Made by a program: the position numbers and the translations under genes. Positions 28,838 to 38,647 of a stretch of DNA of 64,000 nucleotides are shown here, piece by piece. How positions within the stretch are numbered: position 1 is the first letter of the stretch; every line of letters begins with the position of its first letter. The notes beneath the pieces were generated by a model. The model had not been told where the DNA came from. It saw nothing but the letters and a program-made list of their open reading frames with translations, and searched no databases. The stretch is taken from contig CAWCIW010000005.1 of the NCBI GenBank assembly GCA_963795825.1, positions 496,001 to 560,000 on the forward strand. Direction: 5' to 3'. The DNA is from BOG-908 sp963795825. Its GTDB lineage: Bacteria; Pseudomonadota; Alphaproteobacteria; Acetobacterales; Acetobacteraceae.

Positions 28838-30463
28838 ATGAACAGGAGCCCGAAAGCAAGGCTAAGCTGCAGACCAAAAAGAACCACTGTCAGATTGCGT
28901 GATATCTCAGGAAGGCCGGCGACAGCGGAGTCAAAAGTTTTTTGCTTCTTTTTTGCAAAAAAGAAGGCCTTTCTTTCTAACCTTCCCCAGGATCACCAAT
29001 TTTGTTACGATCTTCTGATTATAGGCGGCGGCATAAACGGCGCCGGCATAGCGCGCGACGCCGCCGGCCGGGGGCTGTCCGTCTGCCTGGTGGAACAGGA
29101 CGACCTGGCCGGCCACACCAGCGCCGCCAGCACCAAGCTCATCCATGGCGGCCTGCGCTACCTGGAATATTACGAGTTCCGCCTGGTGCGCGAGGCGTTG
29201 GCGGAACGCGAGCGCCTGCTGGCCATAGCGCCGCATATCGTGTGGCCGATGCGCTTCGTGTTGCCGATGGACAAGGGCATGCGGCCGGCCTGGATGATAC
29301 GCGCCGGCCTGTTCCTGTACGACCACATAGGCGGCCACCGCAGTCTGCCGGGAAGCCGGGCGCTGCAGCTCGACGGCAACCCGCTCGGCGCCGGGTTGAA
29401 GCGGCAGACCGGCCGGGCCTTCGCCTATTCCGACTGCTGGGTGGAGGATAGCCGGCTGGTGGTGCTGAACGCGGTGGATGCGGCCGAGCGCGGCGCCAGC
29501 ATACGCACGCGCACGAAGCTGGTCAGCGCCAGGCGCGAGGGCAATGTGTGGAACGCCGTGCTGGCCTCTGCCTATGGCGAGACGACGGTCCACGCGCGCC
29601 AGGTTGTCAACGCGGCGGGGCCGTGGGTGGGCCAGGTTCTGGCCGGCGCGCTCGGGCAGAATGCGGCGGCAAGGACGCGGCTGGTCAAAGGCAGCCACAT
29701 CGTGGTCAAGCGGCTTTACGAGGGCGACCACGCCTATCTGCTGCAGAACCCGGACAAGCGGGTGATCTTCGTCATCCCCTACGAGGAGGCGTTCTCGCTG
29801 ATCGGCACGACGGACCTGCCGTGGGACCAGGATGCCGGGCAAGTGGAAATATCGCCGGAAGAGACCGCCTATCTGTGCGAGGCGGTCACCCGCTGGACGG
29901 CCCGCCCGGTGGTGCCGGAGGATGTGGTGTGGAGCTATTCCGGCGTGCGGCCGCTGCATGATGACGGTGCGGAAAGTGCGTCGGCGGTGACGCGGGACTA
30001 CGTTTTGGAGCTGGACGCGCCGGACGGGGCGGCGCCGGCGCTGTCGATCTATGGCGGCAAGATCACCACCTATCGCCGGCTGGCGGAGGCGGCGCTGGCC
30101 AAACTGGGCGTGGGCGGTGCGTCGTGGACCGGCACGGCGGCGTTGCCTGGCGGCGATCTGCCGGGCGGGGATTTCGCGCGGTTCGTGGCCGATCTGCGCG
30201 CGGCCTATCCGTTCCTGTCGGCCGCTTCGGCGCACCGGCTGGCGCGCGCGTACGGCACAAGGGTGACGGCGATGCTTGGCCAGGCGAAGTCGCGCGAGGC
30301 GCTGGGCGAAGATTACGGCGGCGGGCTGACCGAGGCGGAATTGGACTATCTGCGCGAGCGGGAGTTCGCGCGCACGCCGGAGGACGTGCTGTGGCGGCGC
30401 TCCAAACTGGGGCTGCACGTGCCGGCCGGCACCGCTTCGCGCCTGGCAGAGGTGATGGCGTGA
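28838..30463 (+). CDS. glpD: Aerobic glycerol-3-phosphate dehydrogenase, start uncertain
   Basis: Flavoenzyme oxidising glycerol-3-phosphate to dihydroxyacetone phosphate at the membrane. FAD-binding YDLLIIGGGINGAGIARDAA opens the conserved region, followed by ASTKLIHGGLRYLE and the C-terminal DAO domain with YGGKITTYRRLAE. Family proteins begin a few residues before YDLL, but there no ATG, GTG or TTG exists in frame. The ATG at 28838 would add 56 residues that include the translated palindromic arm. Either translation starts at a rare codon, an indel hides the start, or the extension is real. glpK overlaps by four bases (GTGA). Confidence 0.88.
   Translation: MNRSPKARLSCRPKRTTVRLRDISGRPATAESKVFCFFFAKKKAFLSNLPQDHQFCYDLLIIGGGINGAGIARDAAGRGLSVCLVEQDDLAGHTSAASTKLIHGGLRYLEYYEFRLVREALAERERLLAIAPHIVWPMRFVLPMDKGMRPAWMIRAGLFLYDHIGGHRSLPGSRALQLDGNPLGAGLKRQTGRAFAYSDCWVEDSRLVVLNAVDAAERGASIRTRTKLVSARREGNVWNAVLASAYGETTVHARQVVNAAGPWVGQVLAGALGQNAAARTRLVKGSHIVVKRLYEGDHAYLLQNPDKRVIFVIPYEEAFSLIGTTDLPWDQDAGQVEISPEETAYLCEAVTRWTARPVVPEDVVWSYSGVRPLHDDGAESASAVTRDYVLELDAPDGAAPALSIYGGKITTYRRLAEAALAKLGVGGASWTGTAALPGGDLPGGDFARFVADLRAAYPFLSAASAHRLARAYGTRVTAMLGQAKSREALGEDYGGGLTEAELDYLREREFARTPEDVLWRRSKLGLHVPAGTASRLAEVMA
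28931..28978. repeat. Single palindromic arm N, inside the open frame leading to glpD
   Basis: TT haplotype with CTTC/GAAG stem and GC in the loop. It is in frame with glpD: the only conventional ATG of that frame (28838) lies on the far side of the arm. Confidence 0.75.
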
Positions 30464-31925
30464 AGGACCATATCGGCGCGATCGACCAGGGTACCACGAG
30501 CACGCGTTTCATCGTGTTCGGGCGCGACGGCCGGATCGTGGCGTCGGCGCAAAAGGAGCATGCGCAATACACGCCGCAGCCCGGCTGGGTGGAGCACGAC
30601 GCGGACGAGATTTTGCGCAACGTGATGGCCACCGCGGCCGAGGCGCTCGCGCGCGCCGGGCTGGCCGCCGATGCGCTGGCCGCGATCGGCATCACCAACC
30701 AGCGCGAGACCACGCTGCTGTGGAACAGGCGGACCGGCCGGCCGCTGCACCGCGCGCTGGTATGGCAGGATACGCGGACGGACACGCTGGTGGCGGCCTA
30801 TGCGGCCGATGGCGGCAAGGCGCGCTTCCAGGCGAAGACCGGCCTGCCGCTGGCGAGTTATTTCTCCGCACTGAAGCTGCAGTGGCTGCTCGACACCGTG
30901 GAGGGCGCGCGCGCGATGGCGGAAGCGGGCGACGCGCTGTTCGGCACAATCGATGCGTGGCTCGCCTGGAATCTGTGCGGCCGACACGCCACGGATGTGA
31001 CCAACGCCAGCCGCACCCAGTTGATGGATTTGCGCAGCCTCGACTGGTGTCCGGAGCTGCTCGACGCATTCCGCATTCCGCGCGCCTGCCTGCCGGACAT
31101 CGTTGCGTCGTCGAGTTTCGTGGGCCCGGCGCGGGACTTGGGCGGCGCGCCGGTGATGGCGCTGATCGGCGACCAGCAGGCGGCGCTGGTGGGCCAGGTG
31201 TGCTTTGGCGTCGGCGAAGCAAAGAACACCTATGGCACGGGCAATTTCCTGTTGCTGAATACCGGGCTGGAGCCGGTGGCCTCGCAACACGGGCTGATCA
31301 CGACGGTCGCCTACAAACTGGGCGACGCGCCGGCGACGTATGCGCTGGAGGGCTCGATCGCGATCACCGGCGCGCTGGTGCAATGGCTGCGCGACGGGCT
31401 CGGGCTGATCGCCGCGGCACCTGAGGTGGACGCGCTGGCGGCGAGCGTGGCCGATAGCGGCGGCGTGTATATCGTGCCGGCGTTCTCCGGCCTGTACGCG
31501 CCGTATTGGCGCGAGGATGCACGCGGGTTGATTTGTGGGCTGACGCGCTACGCCAGCCGGGCGCATCTGTGTCGCGCGGCGCTCGAGGCCACGGCGTACC
31601 AGACTGTCGATGTGGTGCGCGCGATGGCCGAGGATTCCGGCATCGCGCTGGCGGAGTTGCGAGTGGATGGCGGCATGGTGCGCAGCGCCCCGCTGATGCA
31701 GTTCCAGGCAGATATGCTGGGCACCGACGTGATACGCCCGGCGGTTACCGAGACGACGGCTTTGGGGGCTGCCTATGCGGCCGGTCTCGCCTGCGGGTTC
31801 TGGAGCGGGACGGCGAGCTGGCGTCGCACTGGCATGTGGACCAGCGCTGGCTGCCGGCGATGGAGGCGCCGCAGCGGGCGCGGCTGCTGGCCGGGTGGCA
31901 TCGCGCGATCGAGCGCGCCCTGTGA
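30460..31925 (+). CDS. glpK: Glycerol kinase, frameshifted near the C-terminus
   Basis: FGGY-family kinase that phosphorylates glycerol. IGAIDQGTTSTRFIVF is the N-terminal phosphate loop, GITNQRETTLLWNRRTG the glycerol-binding segment, and YGTGNFLLLNTG and DGGMVRSAPLMQFQAD follow. Near 31803-31808 the frame breaks after ACGFW; adding one G to TGGAGC restores ERDGELASHWHVDQRW and a normal end at 31925. GTG start overlapping the glpD stop, so the genes are coupled. A transporter such as GlpF is not seen. Confidence 0.92.
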
Positions 31926-32014
31926 GCGCAAGCGGGGTTGCCGGGCGGGCGGCGATTGACGCGAATAGTTAACACAGGGCAGCCTCGCGCGAACGCAACA
32001 ACCCGAGGCCACCG

Positions 32015-33664
32015 ATGTCGCACCGCGCCGCCCTGCTGCTGACCGCCGCCGCCTGCCTTGCCGGAGTGTCGCCCGCGTTCGCCGGCCCGCTGGTGGTGGG
32101 CTCCGGCAACGAGGCGGTGATCGATCCGCCGGTGCCGCACCCGAACGAGACGCCGTGCGAGGTGCCGCTGGTGACCAACGCGAAGTTCGGCGCGCAGCCC
32201 GCGACCTACAGCTACACGCCGCCGGCCGCCTGCCCCGGCCCCTGGGCCGTCGTCGTGCTGAACATCGGTATTTCGCTGAACCACGGCGTGCAGTTCGACC
32301 GCTCCGGGCTGCTGCAGCTCGCCGGCGTGCCGTTATGGTTCGGCACCACCGCGGAGCCGCGCGCCACGCTTTCGCCGAGCTGGAATTTTGAAAAGGACGT
32401 GACGGAATATACCGCTTTGTTCACCCAGGCGCAGTCCGGCACGATGCAGATCCCGAACTACCAGAGCCCGGTCTATACCAGCACGATCACCGCGAATGCG
32501 TCGCTCACCTTCTATCCGGCGACCGCCGCCTATCCCGCGCCGCTGACCGCCGATGTGGTTCTGCCGTTGCCGGCGGGCGGCGGCCTGGCCACGCTGAACA
32601 CCGGCACGGACCAGCTCACCACCACGGCGACGCTGCCCACCAACATCGCGCATGCCACGCTCGACCTGTATCTGCAGGGACAGAGCGGCGACGAGTTCTG
32701 GTATCTTTGCGTTCCCAGCGCGCTCTCGGGCGAGCTGGAGAGCTGCGGCAACACGTCGTTCCGCGAGGGCCAGGTCACCGTCGACGGCACGCCGGCGGGC
32801 GTGGCGCCGGTGTTCCCGTGGATCTTCACCGGCGGCATCGATCCGTATCTGTGGCAGCCGATACCCGGCGTGCAGACCTTCGATTTCACCGCGTTCCACG
32901 CCGATCTTTCGCCGTTCGCCGGCGTGCTCAGCAACGGCAAGCCGCACACCATCGCCACATCCGTGTTCAACGCGAACGGCTATTTCTCGGCCACCGGCGC
33001 GCTGCGGCTGTTCCTCGACCACGGCGCCACGACGGTGACCGGCGGTATCACCCGCAACACGCTCACGGCGGCCAACCCGAAGGTCACCAACACCGTCACC
33101 AGCGCAAACGGGGTGGCCACCGGCTCGGTGGATATCGCCAGCACGCATGATTTCACCATCAGCGGCACCGTCACCGGCTCGAACGGCACCGTGGTGAACA
33201 CGCTGACGCAGGCGGGCACTTTCACCAGCAACCAGAAATTCGATGTGTCTGGCAGCCGGGAACTGCAAATGACCCACCAGGTGGCGACGACGAAGATCAC
33301 CAGCACGTCCCAGGGGCCGGGGGCCACCTACACGACAACTACCACGCTGAACTATCCGCTGACGGTGTATTACAATTACGGCGTGCAGACGAATGGCAGC
33401 GCGGTCCAGACCGTCAATGTGAACCAGCAATATTTGTCGAATTTCGCGGCCGAGACGAACAGCCTTCCTTCCGCGCAGGAAAGCCTGACGAACGCGATCG
33501 CCACAGGCGACATCCTGTTCTTCGACAAGAACGGCAGCGTCACCGGCCATAAAAGCCAGAACGAGACGGCGGATTACCTGCGCAGCGGGACGGCGGTATC
33601 CTGCGTGAAGCGTCAGCTGACGGCACGGAACAACGTCATCTCCGGCGTGCAGAAAGGCTGCTGA
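32015..33664 (+). CDS. Secreted peptide-N4-asparagine amidase A-like protein
   Basis: 549 residues with a clear signal peptide ending SPAFA. The region 60-200 matches the PNGase A pattern: CPGPWAVVVLNIGISLNHGV, QFDRSGLLQLAGVPLWFGTT, EPRATLSPSWNFEKDVTEYT and a paired beta-domain with TLDLYLQGQSGDEFWY. PNGase A enzymes cut N-glycans from glycopeptides at acid pH; most described members are from plants, fungi and some bacteria. The last 200 residues are Thr/Ser/Asn-rich beta repeats. I cannot confirm the catalytic residues by eye. It stands alone between glpK and a DNA repair gene. Confidence 0.75.
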   Translation: MSHRAALLLTAAACLAGVSPAFAGPLVVGSGNEAVIDPPVPHPNETPCEVPLVTNAKFGAQPATYSYTPPAACPGPWAVVVLNIGISLNHGVQFDRSGLLQLAGVPLWFGTTAEPRATLSPSWNFEKDVTEYTALFTQAQSGTMQIPNYQSPVYTSTITANASLTFYPATAAYPAPLTADVVLPLPAGGGLATLNTGTDQLTTTATLPTNIAHATLDLYLQGQSGDEFWYLCVPSALSGELESCGNTSFREGQVTVDGTPAGVAPVFPWIFTGGIDPYLWQPIPGVQTFDFTAFHADLSPFAGVLSNGKPHTIATSVFNANGYFSATGALRLFLDHGATTVTGGITRNTLTAANPKVTNTVTSANGVATGSVDIASTHDFTISGTVTGSNGTVVNTLTQAGTFTSNQKFDVSGSRELQMTHQVATTKITSTSQGPGATYTTTTTLNYPLTVYYNYGVQTNGSAVQTVNVNQQYLSNFAAETNSLPSAQESLTNAIATGDILFFDKNGSVTGHKSQNETADYLRSGTAVSCVKRQLTARNNVISGVQKGC

Positions 33665-33665
33665 C

Positions 33666-34514
33666 CTACCCCGTCTGACACGTGGCGCACCAGTAGAGCT
33701 TGCGCCCGCCAAGCAACTCCACCAGCACCTTCTGCCCGCACACATGGCAGGGCTGTCCGGCGCGGTGGCACACATAGGTGGCGTCCCCGCGCCGCGGCTT
33801 GCCCTTGCGGCGGACGCGGTCCTCCACGCGCGTGGTGATGATGCGGCCGGTCTTCACGCCGTCGCGCATCAGCTCCGCGAGGTCGTCCCATAGCGCAGCC
33901 CAGCGTTTTTCGGTCAGCGCGCGCCCAGGCTGGTGCGGCTCCAGGCGCGCGCGGAACAGCACCTCGGCGCGGTAGATGTTGCCGATGCCCGCCACGATAT
34001 CCTGCCGCATGAGCAGCAGGGCCAGCGACGTGCGCGAAGCGTGCAGTTTGGCAAAGGCCTTGGCCGGGTCGCCATCTTCGCGCAACGGATCTTCGCCGAG
34101 GCGGGCCATGGCGGCGTCCTTTTCGGGCGTGCTCAGCACCTCGCAGGCGGTGGGGCCGCTGAGATCCGCCACATGCACGCCCGCGACCAGCCGCAGCCTG
34201 ACCAGGCCGCGCGGCTCTGGCGGGAAGATGTCGGTCTCGGCCGGTTTGCCACGCCGGCGGCCGATGCCTTCCAGCCCGGCGCCGGTGAAACGCCACATGC
34301 CATAAAGGCCGAGATGCACGCGCAACCAAATATCGTCCGAGAAGCGCAGGAACATCTGCTTGCCGTGCGCTTCGGCGCATTGCAGTACGCGGCCGTCCAG
34401 GAGGGCGGCGCCGTCGGTGAAGCGGCCTTGCGGGGATGAGGCGTCGATCTGCTTGCCGGCGAAGTGTTGCTGGAAGGCGAGCGCGAGGCGGTGGACGGTG
34501 TGGCCTTCTGGCAT
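33666..34514 (-). CDS. DNA glycosylase/AP lyase, Nei/Fpg family
   Basis: 282 residues. Starts MPEGHTVHRLA, the catalytic Pro-Glu N-terminus with the H-T text of the actinobacterial/alpha Nei2-like (endonuclease VIII) branch; Fpg proper reads PELPEVE. The H2TH region contains GIGNIYRAEVLFRARLEPH, and the C-terminal zinc finger uses CHRAGQPCHVCG and WCATC. It removes oxidised bases. Start ATG 34514. Two bases from the previous gene's convergent stop. Confidence 0.9.
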   Translation of the reverse strand: MPEGHTVHRLALAFQQHFAGKQIDASSPQGRFTDGAALLDGRVLQCAEAHGKQMFLRFSDDIWLRVHLGLYGMWRFTGAGLEGIGRRRGKPAETDIFPPEPRGLVRLRLVAGVHVADLSGPTACEVLSTPEKDAAMARLGEDPLREDGDPAKAFAKLHASRTSLALLLMRQDIVAGIGNIYRAEVLFRARLEPHQPGRALTEKRWAALWDDLAELMRDGVKTGRIITTRVEDRVRRKGKPRRGDATYVCHRAGQPCHVCGQKVLVELLGGRKLYWCATCQTG

Positions 34515-34542
34515 GTCTGCGGTGCGGGCTCTCGTGATGTTA

Positions 34543-34719
34543 GCAAGCAAGTAGTCCTTTTTCGAGAAAAAGGACCAAAAAGCTTTTATCTCGACGCCTG
34601 CACCAAGGCATCCAATCTGTCTGCCAGGATGCGCGCTTGCAGACGCTGCCTCGGCCTTGGTGCAGGCGTCACAGCAAAAGCTTTTTGCTTCTTTTTCTCG
34701 AAAAAGAAGGCCTTGCTTG
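34543..34719. repeat. Two-armed palindromic element O
   Basis: Both arms CT haplotype, left with GTCC/GGAC stem and right with CTTC/GAAG stem, so haplotype and stem colour are independent. The core GACGCCTGCACCAAGG..CCTTGGTGCAGGCGTC is the longest perfect core stem in the window. Confidence 0.88.
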
Positions 34720-34720
34720 C

Positions 34721-36073
34721 CTACCCGGCCACCCGCGTGCGCACTCGCAAAGTCACCCACTCCTCCGCCGACGTAGGATGTATCCCGATCGTCCGGTCGA
34801 AATCTCCTTTGGTCGCACCAGCCGTCATCGCAACACCGATCGCCTGCATCATCTCCGCCGCGTCGTCGCCCATCATATGCGCGCCCATCACGCGCTGGCT
34901 CGCCTGGTCCACAACCAGCTTCATCAGCGTGCGCCGCTTGCGGCCGCTCATCATGTGGCGCATCGGCGTGAAATGCGCGATGTAGATATCCGCGGGCCCC
35001 AACTTCGCAGCCTCCTCCTCGGTCAATCCGCACGTGCCGATCGGCGGCATCGAGAACACCGCCGTCGGTATCGCCTCGAACGACCAGCGGCGGATCTGCG
35101 TGCCGAATAGCCGGTCCGCCAGCTGGTGCCCCTCGGCGATCGCCACCGGCGTCAGGTTCATCTTGTTGGATACGTCGCCGATCGCGAATACATGCGCCTG
35201 GCTGGTGACGTTCTCCGCATCCACGATCACCGCGCCGTTCGACGCCGTGGCGATCCCTGCGCGCTCCAGGCCGAGGCCCTTGATATTGGGCGCCCGGCCC
35301 ACCGCGAAAAACACCAGGTCGCTGTCGAAATGCCGGCCATCGGTGAGGTGCAGCCGCTTGCAGCCATCCTCGCGCAGTTCCAGACGATGCAGCATCACGC
35401 TGGGATGTAGCCGGATGCCCTGCGCCTGCAACCCTTCCGCAAGTGCCTCGCGTATGTCGTGGTCGAACCCGCCCAGCGGCAGGCGTTGGCGATACAGCAG
35501 GTCCACCTCGGCGCCCAGTCCACGGAAGATGCCCGCGAACTCCACGCCGATATAGCCGCCGCCCACCATCGTCACGCGTTTGGGGCAATCCGGCAGGAAG
35601 AACGCCTGGTCCGACACGATGCCGTGCTCCGCGCCCTCGATCTCCGGCCAGCGCGGATGCCCGCCGACCGCGATCACGATGCGCTCCGCGGTGATCACGC
35701 GCTCGCCCACCTGCAAGGTGTGCGCATCGAGGAACGTCGCGCGCTCGAAGAACCAGGCGACGCCTGTATTCTCCAGCAGCTTCACATAGATGCCGTTCAG
35801 CCGGTGGATTTCGGCGTCCTTGGCCGCCATCAGCGCCGCCCAGTCATGCGTGGCCGGTTGGCTGCTCCAGCCGAAGCCGTGGCTGTCTTCCGCCCAGGCC
35901 GCATATTCCGCCGCCTGCACCATCAGCTTTTTCGGCACGCATCCCACGTTAACGCAGGTGCCGCCCCAGTGGCGCTCTTCCGCGATGCCCACGCGCGCGC
36001 CGTGGCTGGCCGCGATGCGCGCGCAGCGAACGCCGCCGGAGCCGCCGCCGATGACGAAGAGATCGTAGTCCAT
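34721..36073 (-). CDS. gor: Glutathione-disulfide reductase
   Basis: 450 residues. FAD-binding DLFVIGGGSGGVRCARIAA, redox-active disulfide in GGTCVNVGCVPKK, NADPH-binding VGGGYIGVEFAGI, and the C-terminal interface segment TIGIHPTSAEEW with the catalytic His. It keeps glutathione reduced. I start at the ATG 36073, three residues before the FAD fold; the frame remains open upstream but without family similarity. Element O follows its stop. Confidence 0.94.
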   Translation of the reverse strand: MDYDLFVIGGGSGGVRCARIAASHGARVGIAEERHWGGTCVNVGCVPKKLMVQAAEYAAWAEDSHGFGWSSQPATHDWAALMAAKDAEIHRLNGIYVKLLENTGVAWFFERATFLDAHTLQVGERVITAERIVIAVGGHPRWPEIEGAEHGIVSDQAFFLPDCPKRVTMVGGGYIGVEFAGIFRGLGAEVDLLYRQRLPLGGFDHDIREALAEGLQAQGIRLHPSVMLHRLELREDGCKRLHLTDGRHFDSDLVFFAVGRAPNIKGLGLERAGIATASNGAVIVDAENVTSQAHVFAIGDVSNKMNLTPVAIAEGHQLADRLFGTQIRRWSFEAIPTAVFSMPPIGTCGLTEEEAAKLGPADIYIAHFTPMRHMMSGRKRRTLMKLVVDQASQRVMGAHMMGDDAAEMMQAIGVAMTAGATKGDFDRTIGIHPTSAEEWVTLRVRTRVAG

Positions 36074-36083
36074 CGCGAAAATC

Positions 36084-37322
36084 CTAGCTGCAGCCTGCAA
36101 CGAAACGCGCCATACGCAGCAGGGCCTCCTGCAATACCGCGTCGGACGCGGCCGTGCTGATACGCACATAAGGGCTCGCTCCGAACGCGCCACCATGCAC
36201 CGTCGCCACGCCCTCCTCCATCAGCAGCGCCTCGCAGAATGCCGCGTCATCGGCGAGCAGCGCACCGCCCGGCGAGCGCCGCCCGATCAGCCCGGCCACG
36301 CCGGGATAGGCGTAGAACGCGCCGCCGGGCTGGTGGCAGGTGATTCTCGGCATCGCGCGCAACGCCGCCACCACCCGCGCGCTGCGCGATGCATATTCCG
36401 CGCGCATCACCGCCACCAGATCCTGTGGCCCTTCGAGGGCCGCGAGCGCTGCCGCCTGCGCCACCGGTGACACGCCGCCGGTGGACTGGCCCTGCACGTT
36501 CGCCATCGCCGCGATCAGGGCCGCCGGCCCGCCGGCAAACCCCACCCGCCAGCCGGTCATCGCATAGGTCTTCGATACGCCTGTCAGCGTCAGCACGCGG
36601 TCCGCCAGGTCCGGCGCGACCGCGGCCAAGGTCGGGTTCGGCGTGCCGTCATGCACCAGATGCTCGTACATATCGTCCGACATCACCCACACCCAGGGCG
36701 CGCGCCGCAATATCTCCGCAAGCGCCAGCAGATGCGCCACGCCGAGCACGGCGCCGGTCGGATTGTTGGGGTAATTCAGCACCACCCATTTCGTGCGCGG
36801 CGTGATCGCGCGCGCCAAAGCTTCAGGGTCCGGCAGGAACCCATCGGATTCACTGCAGGCGAGATAGCGCGGCTCGGCGCCGGCCATGCGCGCGATCAGC
36901 GGGTAGGCGTTCCAGTACGGCGCCGGCACGATGATCTCGTCGCCGGGATCGAGCGTTGCGATCAGCGCGTCGTAGATGATCTGCCGGGCGCCGTGGCCCA
37001 CGAGTATCTGGTCCTGCGCAAAACGCAGCCCGCTATCGCGCAGGAACTTGGCCGCGATCGCGGCTTTCAGGGCCGGCTTGCCGGTCAGCGGCGGATATTT
37101 CGTGTCGCCCCGCAACGCTGCCGCATGCGCCGCTTCCACCACATGCGCCGGCGTGTCGAAATCCGGCTCGCCGAGTGCCAGGGATATGATGTCGCGGCCG
37201 GCTGCGCGCAGTGCGCGCGCGCGTTCGGCCGCTGCCATGGTGGCGGCGCGCGGGATCTTCGACAGATGCGCGGCGTATCCCGGGCGGGTGAAATCAGCCA
37301 GGCGAGCATTCCCTGTCTGCAA
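36084..37322 (-). CDS. PLP-dependent aminotransferase, aspartate aminotransferase-like (copy 2)
   Basis: 412 residues, fold type I, subgroup I-gamma. GEPDFDTP near the N-terminus, LNYPNNPTGA with the PLP-contacting Asn, SDDMYEHLVHDG with Asp/Tyr, and the Schiff-base Lys in GVSKTYAMTGWRVGF. Substrate range cannot be stated; Asp/prephenate-type enzymes share this pattern. It begins 9 bp after the stop of a related aminotransferase and has drifted from it (for example NPTGA preceded by PN instead of PC). Confidence 0.9.
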   Translation of the reverse strand: MQTGNARLADFTRPGYAAHLSKIPRAATMAAAERARALRAAGRDIISLALGEPDFDTPAHVVEAAHAAALRGDTKYPPLTGKPALKAAIAAKFLRDSGLRFAQDQILVGHGARQIIYDALIATLDPGDEIIVPAPYWNAYPLIARMAGAEPRYLACSESDGFLPDPEALARAITPRTKWVVLNYPNNPTGAVLGVAHLLALAEILRRAPWVWVMSDDMYEHLVHDGTPNPTLAAVAPDLADRVLTLTGVSKTYAMTGWRVGFAGGPAALIAAMANVQGQSTGGVSPVAQAAALAALEGPQDLVAVMRAEYASRSARVVAALRAMPRITCHQPGGAFYAYPGVAGLIGRRSPGGALLADDAAFCEALLMEEGVATVHGGAFGASPYVRISTAASDAVLQEALLRMARFVAGCS

Positions 37323-37331
37323 CGCCGGATG

Positions 37332-38531
37332 TCACGTCATCGCCGCGCAAAAGGCGGCGATGCGCGCGCAGGCCTCGCGCAGGCTCGCCGTATCTGTGGC
37401 GTAGCTGACCCGGAAATGCCCGGGATACATGAACGCGCTGCCATGCACCGCGGCCACGCCCTGCTCCTCCAGCAAAGCGAGCGCGAACGCCTCGTCGTCG
37501 GTGATCCTGTTGCCGCCCGCGGTGGTTTTGCCGATGCAGCCATGCATGCCGGGAAACACGTAGAACGCGCCCTCCGGCCGATGACACGACAGTCCCGGGA
37601 TCGCGTTCAGCGCATCCACCACGAGGTCGCGCCGCGTCTGATACGTGGCACGCATCGCATCGATCGTATCCTGCGGCCCGTTCAGCGCTTCCACCGCGGC
37701 GGCCTGGCTGACCGAACTCGTGCTCGATGTCGACTGGCTCTGCAACTTGTCCATCGCGCGTATCAGCGCCACCGGCGCGCCGGCATAACCGATGCGCCAG
37801 CCGGTCATCGCATAGGCCTTGCTGCAGCCGTTCATCGTGACGGTGCGCGCGCGCAGGCGCGGCTCCACTTCCACGATCGTGGCCGGCCGGAAACCGTCAT
37901 AGGTGAGTTTCTCGTAGATGTCGTCGGTGAACACCCAGACATCGGGGTGCGCCAGCAGCACGTCGCAGATCGGCCGAAGCTCTTCTGCGGAATAGGCCGC
38001 ACCGGTCGGATTGCACGGCGAGTTGAGGAAAAACCATTTGGTGCGCGGCGTGATCGCGGCTTCCAGATCCTCGGCGCGCAGCTTGAAGCCGTTGTTCTGG
38101 CCGCACGGCACGATCACCGGCGTGCCTTCCGCCAGCGCCACGATGTCCGGATAACTGACCCAGCACGGGCTCGGTATCACCACCTCGTCGCCGGCATTCA
38201 GCGTGGCGACCATCGCGTTGTAGATCACCTGCTTGCCGCCGGTCGATACGATGATCTCCTCGGCCGCGTAGTCCAGCCCGCTGTCGCGCTTGAACTTCGC
38301 GGCGATCGCGCGACGCAAGGCAGGCGTGCCCGAAACGTCGGTGTATTTCGTGTCGCCGGCTTCGATCGCGCGGATCGCGGCCTGCTTGATGTTGTCGGGG
38401 GTGTCGAAATCCGGCTCGCCGGCGGACAGGCTGATCACGTCGCGGCCGGCCGCTTTCATCGCGCGCGCCTTGGACGATATGGCGATCGTCTGGCTGGGAC
38501 TGATTTTGGCGAGGCGGTCGGCGATGAACAT
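37332..38531 (-). CDS. aspC: PLP-dependent aspartate aminotransferase (copy 1)
   Basis: 399 residues, subgroup I-gamma. LSAGEPDFDTP, STGGKQVIYNAM, LNSPCNPTGAAYS, FTDDIYEKLTYDG and the Schiff-base Lys in GCSKAYAMTGWRIGY. These are the standard features of alphaproteobacterial aspartate aminotransferase, which moves the amino group between aspartate and 2-oxoglutarate. Start ATG 38531, with no upstream in-frame family text. Tandem with a paralogue downstream. Confidence 0.93.
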   Translation of the reverse strand: MFIADRLAKISPSQTIAISSKARAMKAAGRDVISLSAGEPDFDTPDNIKQAAIRAIEAGDTKYTDVSGTPALRRAIAAKFKRDSGLDYAAEEIIVSTGGKQVIYNAMVATLNAGDEVVIPSPCWVSYPDIVALAEGTPVIVPCGQNNGFKLRAEDLEAAITPRTKWFFLNSPCNPTGAAYSAEELRPICDVLLAHPDVWVFTDDIYEKLTYDGFRPATIVEVEPRLRARTVTMNGCSKAYAMTGWRIGYAGAPVALIRAMDKLQSQSTSSTSSVSQAAAVEALNGPQDTIDAMRATYQTRRDLVVDALNAIPGLSCHRPEGAFYVFPGMHGCIGKTTAGGNRITDDEAFALALLEEQGVAAVHGSAFMYPGHFRVSYATDTASLREACARIAAFCAAMT

Positions 38532-38647
38532 GGAGGCCCCCGAAAAGACGGCGGACCCTAGGGGAGGCGGACGGAGAAGGAAAGCCGTCGGTTGTGTGAA
38601 GACAGGGCCTGCCGTCCAAGCCGGGCGACAGGCCCTGTAGCACGGTA

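Noticed and set aside
33666..35588. 640-codon minus frame joining glutathione reductase sequence to the Nei protein
   Set aside because: The upstream part is out of frame with gor and passes through element O; the real Nei-type protein starts at MPEGHT (34514).
36651..38561. Long open frame on plus (636 codons) opposite the two aminotransferases
   Set aside because: Antisense to two clearly conserved genes; composition is His/Arg-rich without any family text. It is a GC-driven shadow frame.
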